Shown here in pieces: positions 21,892-32,110 of a stretch of 64,000 bases of DNA. Position numbers and translations under genes: made by a program. The DNA lies in contig NZ_JAKWBE010000002.1 of assembly GCF_022513565.1 (NCBI RefSeq), positions 310,001 to 374,000 on the forward strand. The letters are read 5' to 3'. Position 1 is the stretch's first letter. Every line of letters starts with the position of its first letter. This stretch comes from Streptomyces gilvus. Lineage in GTDB: Bacteria > Actinomycetota > Actinomycetes > Streptomycetales > Streptomycetaceae. Under the pieces are notes generated by a model. It saw only the letters and a program-made list of their open reading frames with translations, was not told the DNA's origin and made no database searches.

Positions 21892-23357
21892 GCGCCACCG
21901 AGACCCCCGGCAGGGGCGAGCGGGTCGCCGACTGGCTCGACGGCCGCCTCGGCATCCACGCGCTGGGCCGCAGGTACCTGCGCAAGGTCTTCCCGGACCA
22001 CTGGTCCTTCCTGCTGGGCGAGATCTGCCTGTACAGCTTCGTCGTCCTGGTCCTGACCGGGATCTTCCTGACCTTCTTCTTCCATCCGTCGATGAACGAG
22101 GTGACGTACCACGGCGGCTACCTGCCGCTGAACGGCGTGCGGATGTCGGAGGCCTACGCCTCCACGGTGCGCCTCAGCTTCGACGTGCGCGGCGGGCTGC
22201 TGATCCGGCAGCTGCACCACTGGGCGGCGCTGGTCTTCGTCGCCGGGATGCTGACGCACATGATGCGGCACTTCTTCACCGGCTCGTTCCGCAAGCCCCG
22301 GGAGGTCAACTGGCTGTTCGGCTGGGCGCTGCTGTTCCTCGGCCTGTTCGAGGGCCTGTTCGGCTACTCGCTGCCGGACGACCTGCTGTCGGGGACGGGG
22401 CTGCGCTTCGTCAACGGCGCGCTGCTGTCGGTGCCGATCGTCGGGACGTATCTGTCGATGTTCCTGTTCGGCGGCGAGTTCCCGGGCCACGACATCGTGG
22501 CGCGCTTCTACTCGCTGCACGTCCTGATCATCCCCGGCGTCATGGCCGCGCTCGTCGTGGCCCACCTCATCCTGGTCGTCTACCACAAGCACACGCAGTT
22601 CGCGGGCCCGGGACGGACCGAGCGCAATGTCGTCGGCACCCCGTTCATGCCGGTGTACCTGGCGAAGGCGGGCGGCTTCTTCTTCCTGGTCTTCGGCGCT
22701 CTCACGCTGGTCGCGGCGGTGGCGACGATCAACCCGGTCTGGGTCTACGGCCCCTTCCGCCCCGACCAGGTCTCCACGGGCGCCCAGCCCGACTGGTATC
22801 TGGGGTTCGCGGAGGGTCTGGTGCGGGTGATGCCGGGGTGGGAGATCACCCTGTGGGGTCACACGCTGGTCCTGGGCGTGCTGATCCCGGTCGTGGTCTT
22901 CCCGCTCCTCCTCGTCTTCATCGGGGTGTACCCGTTCCTGGAGGCGCGGGCGACCGGCGACCGGCGTGAGCACCACCTCCTGGACCGCCCGCGCAACCGT
23001 CCCGTGCGTACCGGGATCGGGGCTGCCTGGATCAGCCTCTACCTGGTCCTGCTGGCGGGCGGCGGCAACGACATCGTCGCCACCCGCCTCCACCTCTCCA
23101 TCAACACGGTCACCTGGACGGTCCGCGTCGCGGTGTTCGTCCTCCCGGCGATCGTCTTCGTCGTCACCCGCCGTGTCTGCCTCGGCCTCCAACTCCGCGA
23201 CCGGGAACTGGTGTTGCACGGCCGCGAGACCGGCGTGATCAAGCGGATGCCGAACGGCGAGTACGTCGAGGTCCACCAACCCCTCACCCAGGCGGAGCTG
23301 CACACCCTGACCGCGCACGAACGCCCCCGGGAACTCGTCGAGCACGAGCGGCGGTAG
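21888..23357 (+). CDS. Cytochrome b (QcrB-like) subunit, stand-alone paralogue
   Basis: A 489-residue membrane protein joining the cytochrome b N-terminal four-helix haem domain and the C-terminal subunit IV-like part. Haem-binding His pairs are in place: His110 or 111 with His124 on helix B, and His211 with His226 on helix D; the 15-residue helix-D spacing is b6-like. The quinol-site PEWY motif appears as Pro-Asp-Trp-Tyr at 301-304. No Rieske or cytochrome c gene is adjacent, so this is an extra copy outside the normal qcrCAB operon. Translational coupling to an ECF41 sigma factor suggests stress- or redox-controlled expression. Whether it joins the bc1 complex is unknown. Confidence 0.88.
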   Translation: MSATETPGRGERVADWLDGRLGIHALGRRYLRKVFPDHWSFLLGEICLYSFVVLVLTGIFLTFFFHPSMNEVTYHGGYLPLNGVRMSEAYASTVRLSFDVRGGLLIRQLHHWAALVFVAGMLTHMMRHFFTGSFRKPREVNWLFGWALLFLGLFEGLFGYSLPDDLLSGTGLRFVNGALLSVPIVGTYLSMFLFGGEFPGHDIVARFYSLHVLIIPGVMAALVVAHLILVVYHKHTQFAGPGRTERNVVGTPFMPVYLAKAGGFFFLVFGALTLVAAVATINPVWVYGPFRPDQVSTGAQPDWYLGFAEGLVRVMPGWEITLWGHTLVLGVLIPVVVFPLLLVFIGVYPFLEARATGDRREHHLLDRPRNRPVRTGIGAAWISLYLVLLAGGGNDIVATRLHLSINTVTWTVRVAVFVLPAIVFVVTRRVCLGLQLRDRELVLHGRETGVIKRMPNGEYVEVHQPLTQAELHTLTAHERPRELVEHERR

Positions 23358-23458
23358 CCCGGCCGCCGAGGCAACCACCGAGGCCGCCGCGGTGTCTCCC
23401 CCACCGACACCCGGGCGCGCACCGGCGCTCGCCCGCCGCACACTCGTGGGAGGCACCG

Positions 23459-23971
23459 ATGGCCATGGTCGGCCTGTTCTGGATCACCGAGGACTCCGTG
23501 TACCTGGGCGCGGAGCCCGTCGGGACGGCCTCCGGGGTCAGGCTGACGGAGGACGGCGTCGAGCCCCTGGGCTCCGGGCACGGATCGTCCTGGAGCTGGG
23601 CCGAGGTGCGGCGGATCGAGGCCGCCGACGTGGCCGTGCGCTCCGGCGCCCGGCGGCTGGCCTCGCTGGCATGGGACTCCGTGGCGGTCCTGGTGACCGG
23701 CGACGGCGAACTGCCCCCGGCCTTCACCGTACGCGTGGAGACCGCCGACGGCACCGAGGAGGTGAGCGTCCTCTCGACCGCTGTCGGCGGCGTCCACACA
23801 CCCGACGAGTACGAGCTCTCCCGCACCCTCCTGGAACGGATCACCGACAGCCGCGAGGTGGTCGGCGAACTGCTCGCCTGGGGCCGGCACCACGCCGCGG
23901 AGGGCACCCCGCGCCGCGAGGAGCGCGAGGCGCTGCTCCGCAAGTGGGCCGGCGCCCAGCTTGATCTTTGA
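23459..23971 (+). CDS. Conserved protein of unknown function
   Basis: A 170-residue soluble protein starting Met-Ala-Met-Val-Gly-Leu-Phe-Trp-Ile-Thr. It is beta-rich with repeated short strands, one Trp-Ser-Trp-Ala-Glu-Val-Arg-Arg-Ile segment that looks like a pleckstrin/GRAM-like strand-turn, and a helical C terminus. No signal, membrane helix or catalytic motif. It lies 101 bases after the cytochrome b gene and may be transcribed separately. High GC3 codon use supports a real gene. It ends 9 bases from the convergent cellulase gene. Confidence 0.7.
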   Translation: MAMVGLFWITEDSVYLGAEPVGTASGVRLTEDGVEPLGSGHGSSWSWAEVRRIEAADVAVRSGARRLASLAWDSVAVLVTGDGELPPAFTVRVETADGTEEVSVLSTAVGGVHTPDEYELSRTLLERITDSREVVGELLAWGRHHAAEGTPRREEREALLRKWAGAQLDL

Positions 23972-23980
23972 CGGCCGACG

Positions 23981-26224
23981 TCAGCCCTGGTCCGCGACGA
24001 AGGAGGCCATGCGGGCCAGGGCCGCGTTCCAGTTGATCGCGGTCTCGTTGGTCGACCAGGACTGGATGTCGTCGATGTAGCAGAACTGACCGACGCAGCC
24101 CTGGAGTCTGCTCTGTGCGTAGGGGTCCTGGATGGAGGAGTTCGGTCCGCCCGCGAGGGTCCCCCTCGGCGGGTTCGGCAGGTTCGGGTCGAGTTCGTGC
24201 GCGTACCAACGGCTGTGCTCGTTGTGGGAGTTGACCTCGCCGTAGCCGGTGACGTACGAGATGTTCAGGGCGTTGCGGCCGAGGATGTAGTCCATGCTCT
24301 GCGTCGCCCCGTCCCGGTACTTCGAGGCGCCGGTGATGTCGTACGCCGTGGCCAGGACGACCGCGTTGTTGAGGACCTGGGCGCTGGAACCCCAGTCGTA
24401 GACGTTGTCGACGGGGGCGTAGGGCATCCCGTACGGCTGGGACGTGAGCGTGGCCAGATAGCGGTCGGCGCCCTGCACGACGGACTGGCGCAGCTTGTCC
24501 CGGCCGGGCAGCTTGCTGGGCACCGTGGCCAGGTCGAGCCGCCCCGCCGCCGCCGTCCGGCCCCAGTCGAAGCCGAGCGGGCCGAAGATGTCGGCGGTGT
24601 TCACGGGCGAGGTGCGGACGTGGTCGGCGAACTGCTTCTCCCCCGTGGTGAGATACAGCTCGGCCGCCGCCCAGTAGAACTCGTCGGTGGCGTTGGTGTC
24701 GTCGTAGGTGCCGCCTCCCGTGCCGTCGCTGGCGGAGGCGTACATCGCGGGGTGGGCGAGCGCGGCGGTCCACGCCTTGCGCGCGGCGGTCAGGGCCTTC
24801 GCGGCGAACGCGCGGTCGTAGGGCCGGTACAGGCGGGCCGCCTGGGCGGCGGTGGCGGCCAGGTTGAGGGTGGCCTGGGTGGACGGCGGGTGCAGCTCAC
24901 GCTTCTGCGGGTCGTCGCTGGGCAGCAGGGGCAGGCCCGTCCACTGCTCGTCGTGGACCTTGTGGTGGGCCATCCCGGCCAGCGGCCGGCCGTCCGGCAC
25001 CTGCATCCTCAGCAGGAACTCCAGTTCCCAGCGCGCCTCGTCGAGGATGTCCGGCACCTTGTCGCCGCTCTCCGGGAGGGCGAGGGTGCCGTCGCGCAGC
25101 CTGCCCGACTCCCCTGTGCGGGCGAGCAGTTCGCGTTCGTAGGTGCTCAGCAGCTCCCAGGTGGCGATGCCGCCGTTGACGACGTACTTGCCGTGGTCGC
25201 CCGCGTCGTACCAGCCGCCGGTGACGTCGAGGGTGTAGTCGCACACCCCGGGCTGACAGGGGACGTTCGAGTCGCCCCGGTTGGGCGGGACGTCGACATG
25301 GCCGGCGGGCCTGCCGTAGCCCGGGCGCAGGTCGTCGCGGATCGCGATGCCGCTGCGCTGGGTGTAGTAGTACTTCAGCGAGTCCAGCCGCAGCTGCTCG
25401 TAGTCACCGGTGCCGATGTCGAAGGGGCGGCTGGTCTCCCCGTCGGCCACCAGCGTGAAGCCCTTGCCGGGCTTGCGGTAGGCGCCGAAGTCGATGGAGT
25501 GGACGTTCTGCCCGGAGGAGACGTCGACCCCGCGCGGCACGCTCCAGCCGTGGGCCACGGTGGTTCCGCCGGCGTTCCTCAGCTGCCAGGGCAGGCGGGT
25601 GGTGGCGTCGGTGACGAGGGTGGCGTTCTTCGGGCCGGAGGGCAGATAGCCGACCTGGTTGACGCGTACCCGCGGTCCCGTGTCCGGGTGGTACACCTCC
25701 GGCGGCACCCCGCCCAGCAGCGACACGTCGTCCAGGCACATCCGCCAGGCGTCCGCGCTGCCGCCGGCCTGGAAGGCGACCTGCGCCTGGGCGGTGTCGA
25801 CGGGCGAGGTGAAGATGTAGGAGTAGGTGTCCCCGGAGACGATGAGCTGCGGGCTGATCTCGAAGTACGTGTCGTACGGCGACACCTGGAGCCCCACGAT
25901 CGCCCGCACCACATGCCCGGCGGGCGCACCGGAGGCCTTGAAGGCGAACCGGTACGACTCCCCCTTCACCAGGGTGACGTCGTTCTGGCCGACGGCCGCG
26001 TCCCAGCGGTTGGCGGTGCCGCCGGGGACGTCCGCGCAGAGCTGCCCGTCGGACAGGCCCGCGGTGACGTTGCTCGTCGTCCACCAGGGGGCGGTGGTGG
26101 TGTCGAAGGCGCCGTTCTTGAGCTGCTCCACCTCATCGGCCGCCGCCGGGCCGGCGGGCAGCCCGGTGAGGGTCGCGCCCAGCAGGGCGGCCAGGGTCAG
26201 CAGGACGGTTCTGCGTCGTTTCAC
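23981..26224 (-). CDS. Secreted glycoside hydrolase family 9 cellulase
   Basis: A 747-residue exported enzyme. A Sec signal of about 29 residues (Lys-Arg-Arg-Arg then a Leu/Ala core ending Ala-Ala-Ala) is followed by a CBM4/9-type jelly roll (about 35-190), an Ig-like CelD-N domain (about 200-285) and the GH9 catalytic module. The catalytic base Asp lies in [10 protein letters not shown] near residue 340, and the acid Glu in Thr-Asn-Glu-Thr-Ala-Ile-Asn-Trp-Asn near 726. The GTG at 26224 has GAGGAG seven bases upstream. A perfect CebR box lies 46-59 bases before it, so cellobiose or cello-oligosaccharides should induce it. It should hydrolyse beta-1,4-glucan outside the cell. Confidence 0.95.
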   Translation of the reverse strand: MKRRRTVLLTLAALLGATLTGLPAGPAAADEVEQLKNGAFDTTTAPWWTTSNVTAGLSDGQLCADVPGGTANRWDAAVGQNDVTLVKGESYRFAFKASGAPAGHVVRAIVGLQVSPYDTYFEISPQLIVSGDTYSYIFTSPVDTAQAQVAFQAGGSADAWRMCLDDVSLLGGVPPEVYHPDTGPRVRVNQVGYLPSGPKNATLVTDATTRLPWQLRNAGGTTVAHGWSVPRGVDVSSGQNVHSIDFGAYRKPGKGFTLVADGETSRPFDIGTGDYEQLRLDSLKYYYTQRSGIAIRDDLRPGYGRPAGHVDVPPNRGDSNVPCQPGVCDYTLDVTGGWYDAGDHGKYVVNGGIATWELLSTYERELLARTGESGRLRDGTLALPESGDKVPDILDEARWELEFLLRMQVPDGRPLAGMAHHKVHDEQWTGLPLLPSDDPQKRELHPPSTQATLNLAATAAQAARLYRPYDRAFAAKALTAARKAWTAALAHPAMYASASDGTGGGTYDDTNATDEFYWAAAELYLTTGEKQFADHVRTSPVNTADIFGPLGFDWGRTAAAGRLDLATVPSKLPGRDKLRQSVVQGADRYLATLTSQPYGMPYAPVDNVYDWGSSAQVLNNAVVLATAYDITGASKYRDGATQSMDYILGRNALNISYVTGYGEVNSHNEHSRWYAHELDPNLPNPPRGTLAGGPNSSIQDPYAQSRLQGCVGQFCYIDDIQSWSTNETAINWNAALARMASFVADQG

Positions 26225-26269
26225 GTCTGGGCTCCTCGGGTGGAGGGGCGGGTCACGCTCACCAACGGA

Positions 26270-26283
26270 TGGGAGCGCTCCCA
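26270..26283. promoter_or_regulatory. CebR box
   Basis: The perfect 14-bp palindrome TGGGAGCGCTCCCA, identical to the consensus operator of the LacI-family cello-oligosaccharide repressor CebR. It sits 46 bases before the start of the GH9 cellulase gene. Confidence 0.92.
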
Positions 26284-26328
26284 GATGCGGACGCAGCTCA
26301 TGTTTGTTCGCGCCATGACACTCCGTCA

Positions 26329-26363
26329 ACGGTCCGGACGGGACGGGTTCCCGTCCGGACCGT
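26329..26363 (-). terminator. Hairpin after the GH2 gene
   Basis: A perfect 15-bp stem (arms 26329-26343 and 26349-26363) with a 5-base loop, 9 bases past the GH2 stop. It should separate the GH2 transcript from the CebR-controlled cellulase gene. Confidence 0.85.
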
Positions 26364-26372
26364 CGCCCGGGG

Positions 26373-29300
26373 TCAGCCGGCCGGTACCTCCAGCTTGCTG
26401 ATGCGCACCGCGCCCGCGGCCGTACCGGGGTGCGCGCTGGTCATCGTCAGCCGCAGCCGGGAGCCGCCGGCCGGGTCGAAGGTGATGATGGTGGGCACGT
26501 CCGAGGCGGTGGCCCAGTCGGTCGACGCCCCGGTCACCGGCACATACGCGTGCCCGTTCCACACCGCGGCCTCGACGGAGGCGGGCAGACTGTGGGTGGC
26601 GTCCACGGTGAAGGACACCTCCACCCGGCCGAGGTTCCGGGTACGTCCGAAGTCGACGGAGACCCAGTCCTCGGTCCGGGCCCCGTTGAAGGCGGGCAGC
26701 AGGGCGGTGGCCGACTTGGCGAAGGCGTTGGACCAGCCGGTGGCGGGGTCGCCGTCGAGCATCGCGGCGGGGAGGGTGTCCGGGCGGCCGGAGTAACTGG
26801 CGTCCGCGTACGGATAGTTCGGGGGTGCCGGGTAGTCGGGCTGGAACGCCGGGGCCGGGGTGGCCGCCACCGAGCGGGCGGGCGTGGTGCGCACGGTCGC
26901 CGTACCGGTCCGCAGACCCGCCACCCGCGCGGTCACCTTCAGGGAACCGGGCCTGGTCCCGGAGCGGACGATCGCGAGGGCCTTGCCGTGGAAGGCGGTC
27001 CGGGTGGTGGCCTGGTAGCGCTCGGCGCTCTCCTCGCGCCCGTTGTCGAGCCCGGCCAGCGAGCCGCCCCGCACGTCGAAGGTGATCAGATGCTCGGCGT
27101 CGGGCACCACCACGCCCCGCGCGTCGACGATCTCCGCGGTCACGAACACCAGGGAACGCCCGTCCGCGGCGAGCGGGTCGCGGTCGGCGGTGAGGCGTAC
27201 CGCGTGCGCCGCACCCGCCGTGCGCAGCACATCGGTGGCGACCACCTTGCCGTTCCGCCGCGCCACCGCCTTCAGCTCGCCCGGCGCGTACGGCACCTTC
27301 CAGGTCAGGTGGAGCTTGCCCGCGCTGCCGTTCGGGCTGGTGTAACTGCCCGGATAGGGGCCGCCGGTGAAGGTCTTGTCGTCGCCGGTGGCCTCGGTGG
27401 TCTCCAGATAGGTGCGGCCGTCGGTGGTCGTCTTGGGGTCGAAGCTCCGGGTGCCCAGGGACGTCCCGTTGAGGAAGAGCTCGACGGTCTCGACGTTGGC
27501 GTACGCCCACACCTCGACCGTGTCGCCCTCCTCGTGGTTCCAGGTCATCGGCAGCAGATGGACCATCGGCTCGTCGACCCACTGGCTGCGGAAGAGGTGG
27601 TACATGTCCTTGGGGAAGCCGGCCGTGTCGACCGCTCCGAAGAAGGAGGCCTTCACCGGGAAGACGTCGTACGGGGTCGGCTCGCCGATGTAGTCGATGC
27701 CGGACCACAGGAACTGCCCGGCGAACCACTTGCGGTCGCGGTCCTTCTTGTGGCCGTACTCGCCGCTCATGGTCCAGGAGGCGAGGTTGTTGTCGTAGGA
27801 GGAGACCTCCCGCCTGCCCGGCGTGTGGTTCTCGCCGGTGTTGAGGTGCTCGGGCTCCTGGTAGGTGCCGCGCGTGGAGGTCTCCGAGGAGGACTCCGAC
27901 TCGAACAGGAACAGCTTCGGGTACCTCGCGTGCAGTGCGTCCACCGACTTGGCGGTGTTGTAGTTGAGTCCGAGGCCGTCCAGCTTGGCGAGCATGAGGT
28001 CGGCCGCGGAACCGGCGGCGGGCACGGAGTGGTACTTGTTGGAGCCGATGACGACCGGCCGCGTGTCGTCGGCCGCCTTGATCGCGCCGATGATCCGGTC
28101 GGCCATCGCGAGGCCCGCGGTGGAGGTGGAGTCGGGGATCTCATTGCCGATGGACCACAGCACCACGGCCGGTGAGTTGCGGTGCGCGAGGACCATCTCG
28201 GTGGCGTCCTTCTCGCACCACTCGTCGAAGAACCGGCCGTAGTCGTACTTGGTCTTGCCGGTCCGCCAGCAGTCGAAGGCCTCCACCATCATCACGATGC
28301 CCAGCTCCTCGCAGACCTGGACGATCTCGGGCGAGGGCGGGTTGTGGGAGGTGCGGAAGGCGTTGACGCCCATCGACTTCATGATGGTCAGCTGTCTGCG
28401 CACCGCGTCGATGCTGATCGCGGAGCCGAGGGCGCCCTGGTCGTGGTGGAGGTCGACGCCCTTGATCTTGGTGTGGGCGCCGTTGAGGGAGAAGCCCTCG
28501 TCGGGGTCGAAGCGGTACGCGCGGATGCCGAAGGTGGTGCGGCAGGTGTCGACGGTCCTGCCGCCGACGCGCAACTCGGTCTCCAGGGTGTAGCGGTGGT
28601 GCGGAGTCGCGAAGTCCCACAACTTCGGCTTGGGGACGGTGAGTTCGTGTGTCTCCGCGGCCCTGTCGGTGACGCTGGCCGTGGTGGCCGCGCGGGCGAC
28701 CGTACGGCCGGAGGGGTCCTTCACCGTCGAGCGGATCTCCACCTCGCTCGTGGCGCCGGACTCGTCGACCACCGAGGTCCGGGCCCGTACGACGGCCCGC
28801 TCGCCGCTGATGTCCAGCGTGGTGACGTACGTGCCCCAGCGCTCCACGTGCACCGGCTCGGTGATGACCAGACGGGCCTCGCGGTAGATGCCGCTGCCGG
28901 AGTACCAGCGGCTGCTGGGCAGCTGGTTCTGCACCTTGACCGCGAGCACGTTCTCGGTGCTGCCGTCGGTGTGCACGAGACCGGTCAGATCGAGGGCGAA
29001 GCCGGTGTAGCCATAGGGGTGGCGGCCGACCTGGGTGCCGTTGCAGTAGACGTAGGAGTCCATGTACACGCCGTCGAACTCCACCGAGATCCGCTTGCCG
29101 GCGAAGGCGGGCGGCAGGGTGAAGGCCAGCCGGTACCAGCCGAGGCCGCCGGGGAAGAAGCCGGTGCCGCTGGTGGTGCCGTACTGGGTGGTGGGGGTCT
29201 GTTCGATGCTCCAGTCGTGCGGAACGGCCACCTCGCGCCAGGCCGAGTCGTCGTAGCCGGGGTCGGGGGCGTTGGCGTAGGCACCGGTCGGATCGGTGAT

Positions 29301-29471
29301 GCCGCCCGGGTTGACCAGCGCGAAGCGCCAGCCGTCGCGCAGCGTGACCGTGTGCCGGCCGGACGCGCCCCCGGCCGCCTCGGCGGCACGGGCCGCCGGG
29401 GTGGCCAGGAGCACTCCGGCCGCGGGTGCGGCGGTGGAGGCGAGCAGTACCGATCTGCGAGTGACCGTCAT
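26373..29471 (-). CDS. Secreted glycoside hydrolase family 2 beta-galactosidase-like enzyme
   Basis: A 1032-residue exported enzyme with a Tat-type signal (Thr-Arg-Arg-Ser-Val-Leu-Leu-Ala-Ser) ending near residue 30. GH2 sugar-binding, immunoglobulin-like and TIM-barrel modules follow. The acid/base Glu is in Ser-Ile-Gly-Asn-Glu near residue 444 and the nucleophile in Phe-Glu-Ser-Glu near 525. After two further beta domains (DUF4982-like), residues about 880-1030 form an F5/8 type C (CBM32-like) galactose-binding module. The ATG at 29471 has GAGGGAGAG upstream. It is folded before export, suggesting cofactor- or assembly-dependent folding. Beta-galactosidase is the best guess; other GH2 activities are possible. 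Confidence 0.9.
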   Translation of the reverse strand: MTVTRRSVLLASTAAPAAGVLLATPAARAAEAAGGASGRHTVTLRDGWRFALVNPGGITDPTGAYANAPDPGYDDSAWREVAVPHDWSIEQTPTTQYGTTSGTGFFPGGLGWYRLAFTLPPAFAGKRISVEFDGVYMDSYVYCNGTQVGRHPYGYTGFALDLTGLVHTDGSTENVLAVKVQNQLPSSRWYSGSGIYREARLVITEPVHVERWGTYVTTLDISGERAVVRARTSVVDESGATSEVEIRSTVKDPSGRTVARAATTASVTDRAAETHELTVPKPKLWDFATPHHRYTLETELRVGGRTVDTCRTTFGIRAYRFDPDEGFSLNGAHTKIKGVDLHHDQGALGSAISIDAVRRQLTIMKSMGVNAFRTSHNPPSPEIVQVCEELGIVMMVEAFDCWRTGKTKYDYGRFFDEWCEKDATEMVLAHRNSPAVVLWSIGNEIPDSTSTAGLAMADRIIGAIKAADDTRPVVIGSNKYHSVPAAGSAADLMLAKLDGLGLNYNTAKSVDALHARYPKLFLFESESSSETSTRGTYQEPEHLNTGENHTPGRREVSSYDNNLASWTMSGEYGHKKDRDRKWFAGQFLWSGIDYIGEPTPYDVFPVKASFFGAVDTAGFPKDMYHLFRSQWVDEPMVHLLPMTWNHEEGDTVEVWAYANVETVELFLNGTSLGTRSFDPKTTTDGRTYLETTEATGDDKTFTGGPYPGSYTSPNGSAGKLHLTWKVPYAPGELKAVARRNGKVVATDVLRTAGAAHAVRLTADRDPLAADGRSLVFVTAEIVDARGVVVPDAEHLITFDVRGGSLAGLDNGREESAERYQATTRTAFHGKALAIVRSGTRPGSLKVTARVAGLRTGTATVRTTPARSVAATPAPAFQPDYPAPPNYPYADASYSGRPDTLPAAMLDGDPATGWSNAFAKSATALLPAFNGARTEDWVSVDFGRTRNLGRVEVSFTVDATHSLPASVEAAVWNGHAYVPVTGASTDWATASDVPTIITFDPAGGSRLRLTMTSAHPGTAAGAVRISKLEVPAG

Positions 29472-29727
29472 GGCGGCTCTCCCTCATCAGGGCCCAGAAG
29501 TACTCACAACTCATCGTGAACAAACAGATTCTGACGGGCCGCCACTCACGCCCGTCAAGGGTGCGGACCGCCGTTCTGCCCCACGGGCCACAACGACCGG
29601 AAACGGCCCTTGACGATGGCTCACGCACCGACCGGGGGGTTCCCGTCCGCGGCGCAGGGCGACGGACTAGGCTGGAACTCAAGTGACTCACCGGTTCACT
29701 GTGAGTGTTCGCGATGGAGTGGCGGCG

Positions 29728-32106
29728 ATGGACCCGGAGTATCCGTTCGACGATGCCGCGACGGCGCGGGTCGCCGTCGACGACTCCGGCACGCTGGTCT
29801 CCTGGAACGCGGGCGCGGAACGGCTGCTGGGCTGGCCGGCCGGCGAGGTGCTGGGCCGCCCCGCCCGGAGTCTGCTGGCCGACGGCACGGACGTGCCGTG
29901 GCCCCCCGACAACCCGCGCTGGCACGGCACCGTGATCCTGCGCCACCGGGACGGACGCGAGCTCTCCAGATGGCTGGTCGCCCACCATCGCCGAGCCGAG
30001 GACGGCAGGCCGGGCCGCTGGCTCGTCTTCAGCCCGCTGAACGGCGGTGGCCCGCCCTCCCCTGACGACCCGCTGGCCACGGCGGCCCTCATCCAGTCAC
30101 CCTGCGCGGTCGCCGTCTACGACGAACGCCTGCGGCTGCGCCGGATCAACGACGCCATGGCCGAGGTCATCGGCCTGCCCGAGGAGCGCATCCAGGGGCT
30201 GCGGCTGTCCGAGATCGGCGGGAGACCGGAGAGCGACCGGCTGGAGGCCGACATGGTGCGGGTGCTCGCCTCCGGTCGGGCGGCCGACGTCCAGACGTAC
30301 ATGCGCACCGGCGGCGAGGCCACCGCGCACGCGTGGCTCGCCCGGATGGCGCCGGTCACGGACGCCGAGGGCCGGGTGCGGGGCGTGTGTCTGGCGGCGC
30401 ACGACTTCACCGACAACTACCTCGCCCGGGAGCGGCTGCAGCTGGTCAACGAGGCCAGCGTGCGCATCGGCACCACCCTCGACGTCACCCGCACGGCGCA
30501 GGAACTGGCAGACGTCTTCGTGCCCGCGCTGGCCGACCTGGTCAGCGTCGACCTGCTGGACCTCCAGGAACACGGCGGTGAACCCCCGCCCCGGCTCAGC
30601 GCCCCGATCGCCCTGCGCCGGGCCGCGCACCTCTCGGTCAACCCCGGTACACCCGAGGCCGTCCTCAAACCCGGGCAGACGGAGCACTACCCCGACGGCT
30701 CGCCCCAGGCCGACTCGCTGGTCGCGGGCCGCACGATCGTCGCGTCGGTGTCCGAGGGCGCGCTCGACCAGTGGCTGAGCTGGCACAAGGCGCGCGCCGA
30801 CCGGGTCAAGGAGTACGGCATCCACTCCACGATGTCCGTGCCGATGCGGGCGCGCGGGCTGACCCTGGGCGTCGCGGTGCTCACCCGCTTCCGGCGGCCG
30901 GACCCCTTCACGGCCGACGACGTGCTGCTGGCCGAGGAGATCACCACCCGGGCCGCCGTCTGCATCGACAACGCCCGCCGCTTCTCCCGCGAGCGTGAGA
31001 CCGCCCTCGCCCTGCAGCGCAGCCTGCTGCCCCGCTCGCTGCCGCGCACGGCCGCCGTGGACGCCGCCTCCCGCTATCTGCCCGCCGCGCGGGCCGGGGT
31101 GGGCGGGGACTGGTTCGACGTCATCCCGCTGTCGGGGATGCGGGTCGCCATGGTCGTCGGGGACGTCGTCGGCCACGGCATCCAGGCCTCGGCCACGATG
31201 GGCCGGCTGCGCACCGCCGTACGCACCCTCGCCGACATCGACCTGGCCCCGGACGAGCTGCTCACCCATCTGGACGACCTGGTGGTACGGCTGTCCGCGG
31301 AGTCCGGCAGCGACGGCACCGGCGAGGTCGGGGCGACCTGTCTGTACGCGGTCTACGATCCGGTGTCGCGGCGCTGCACCCTGGCGCGGGCCGGGCATCC
31401 GCCGCCGGTCGTGCTGTCGCCCGGGGGCGAGCCGCAGCAGGTCGAGCTGCCGGCCGGGCCGCCGCTGGGCCTGGGCGGCCTGCCGTTCGAGTCCACGGAG
31501 CTGGAGCTGCGCGAGGGCAGCGTGCTGTCGTTCTTCACCGACGGTCTGATCGAGACCCGCGAGCGGGACGTCGACGCCAGTCACCGGCTGCTGTGCGACG
31601 CCCTGGCCGGGCACGTGGACTCCCTGGACGAGACGTGCGACCGGATCCTGCACGCCCTGCTGCCGCCGGGCGGCGCGCCGGACGACGTGGCCCTGCTGCT
31701 GGCCCGTACCCGTGGGCTGCCCGCCGCCCGGGTGGCGACCTGGCACATCCCCGCCGACCCGGCGCTGGTGGCGCCCATCCGCAAGCAGGTCGTCGAGCAG
31801 CTGGACACCTGGGATCTGCAGGAGGCGGCGTTCACCGCGGAGCTGGTGGTGAGCGAGCTGGTCACCAACGCGATCCGCTACGGCGCCCACCCCATCCGGC
31901 TGCGGCTGATCCACGACGAGTCCACGCTGATCTGCGAGGTGTCCGACACCAGCCACACCGCCCCGCATCTGCGCCGCGCCAAGACGTGGGACGAGGGCGG
32001 CCGCGGTCTGCTGCTGGTCGCCCAGCTCACCCAGCGCTGGGGCAGCCGGCACACCGGCGAGGGCAAGACGATCTGGGCGGAGATCGGCCTGCTCGCCGAG
32101 GACTGA
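29728..32106 (+). CDS. PAS/GAF SpoIIE-type protein phosphatase with C-terminal anti-sigma kinase domain
   Basis: A 792-residue soluble signalling protein. In order: a PAS domain (about 10-100), a second PAS (118-235), a GAF domain (255-430), a PP2C/SpoIIE phosphatase (450-655) and an HATPase_c domain (670-785). The phosphatase metal residues are in Gly-Gly-Asp-Trp-Phe-Asp-Val and Gly-Asp-Val-Val-Gly-His-Gly. The kinase N and G boxes are present (Glu-Leu-Val-Thr-Asn-Ala and Gly-Arg-Gly-Leu). Such proteins phosphorylate and dephosphorylate STAS antagonists to control sigma factors; the STAS proteins at 13014 and 56174 are possible but unproven targets. ATG 29728 has GGAG eight bases upstream. 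Confidence 0.92.
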   Translation: MDPEYPFDDAATARVAVDDSGTLVSWNAGAERLLGWPAGEVLGRPARSLLADGTDVPWPPDNPRWHGTVILRHRDGRELSRWLVAHHRRAEDGRPGRWLVFSPLNGGGPPSPDDPLATAALIQSPCAVAVYDERLRLRRINDAMAEVIGLPEERIQGLRLSEIGGRPESDRLEADMVRVLASGRAADVQTYMRTGGEATAHAWLARMAPVTDAEGRVRGVCLAAHDFTDNYLARERLQLVNEASVRIGTTLDVTRTAQELADVFVPALADLVSVDLLDLQEHGGEPPPRLSAPIALRRAAHLSVNPGTPEAVLKPGQTEHYPDGSPQADSLVAGRTIVASVSEGALDQWLSWHKARADRVKEYGIHSTMSVPMRARGLTLGVAVLTRFRRPDPFTADDVLLAEEITTRAAVCIDNARRFSRERETALALQRSLLPRSLPRTAAVDAASRYLPAARAGVGGDWFDVIPLSGMRVAMVVGDVVGHGIQASATMGRLRTAVRTLADIDLAPDELLTHLDDLVVRLSAESGSDGTGEVGATCLYAVYDPVSRRCTLARAGHPPPVVLSPGGEPQQVELPAGPPLGLGGLPFESTELELREGSVLSFFTDGLIETRERDVDASHRLLCDALAGHVDSLDETCDRILHALLPPGGAPDDVALLLARTRGLPAARVATWHIPADPALVAPIRKQVVEQLDTWDLQEAAFTAELVVSELVTNAIRYGAHPIRLRLIHDESTLICEVSDTSHTAPHLRRAKTWDEGGRGLLLVAQLTQRWGSRHTGEGKTIWAEIGLLAED

Positions 32107-32110
32107 GCGC

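Noticed and set aside
24197..26401. 734-codon plus-strand frame over the cellulase gene
   Set aside because: Shadow of the GH9 gene; no start signal or recognisable domain.
29553..29618. GTCAAGGG and CCCTTGAC arms as an operator upstream of the GH2 gene
   Set aside because: The arms are short and about 45 bases apart, so chance or a weak fold is as likely.
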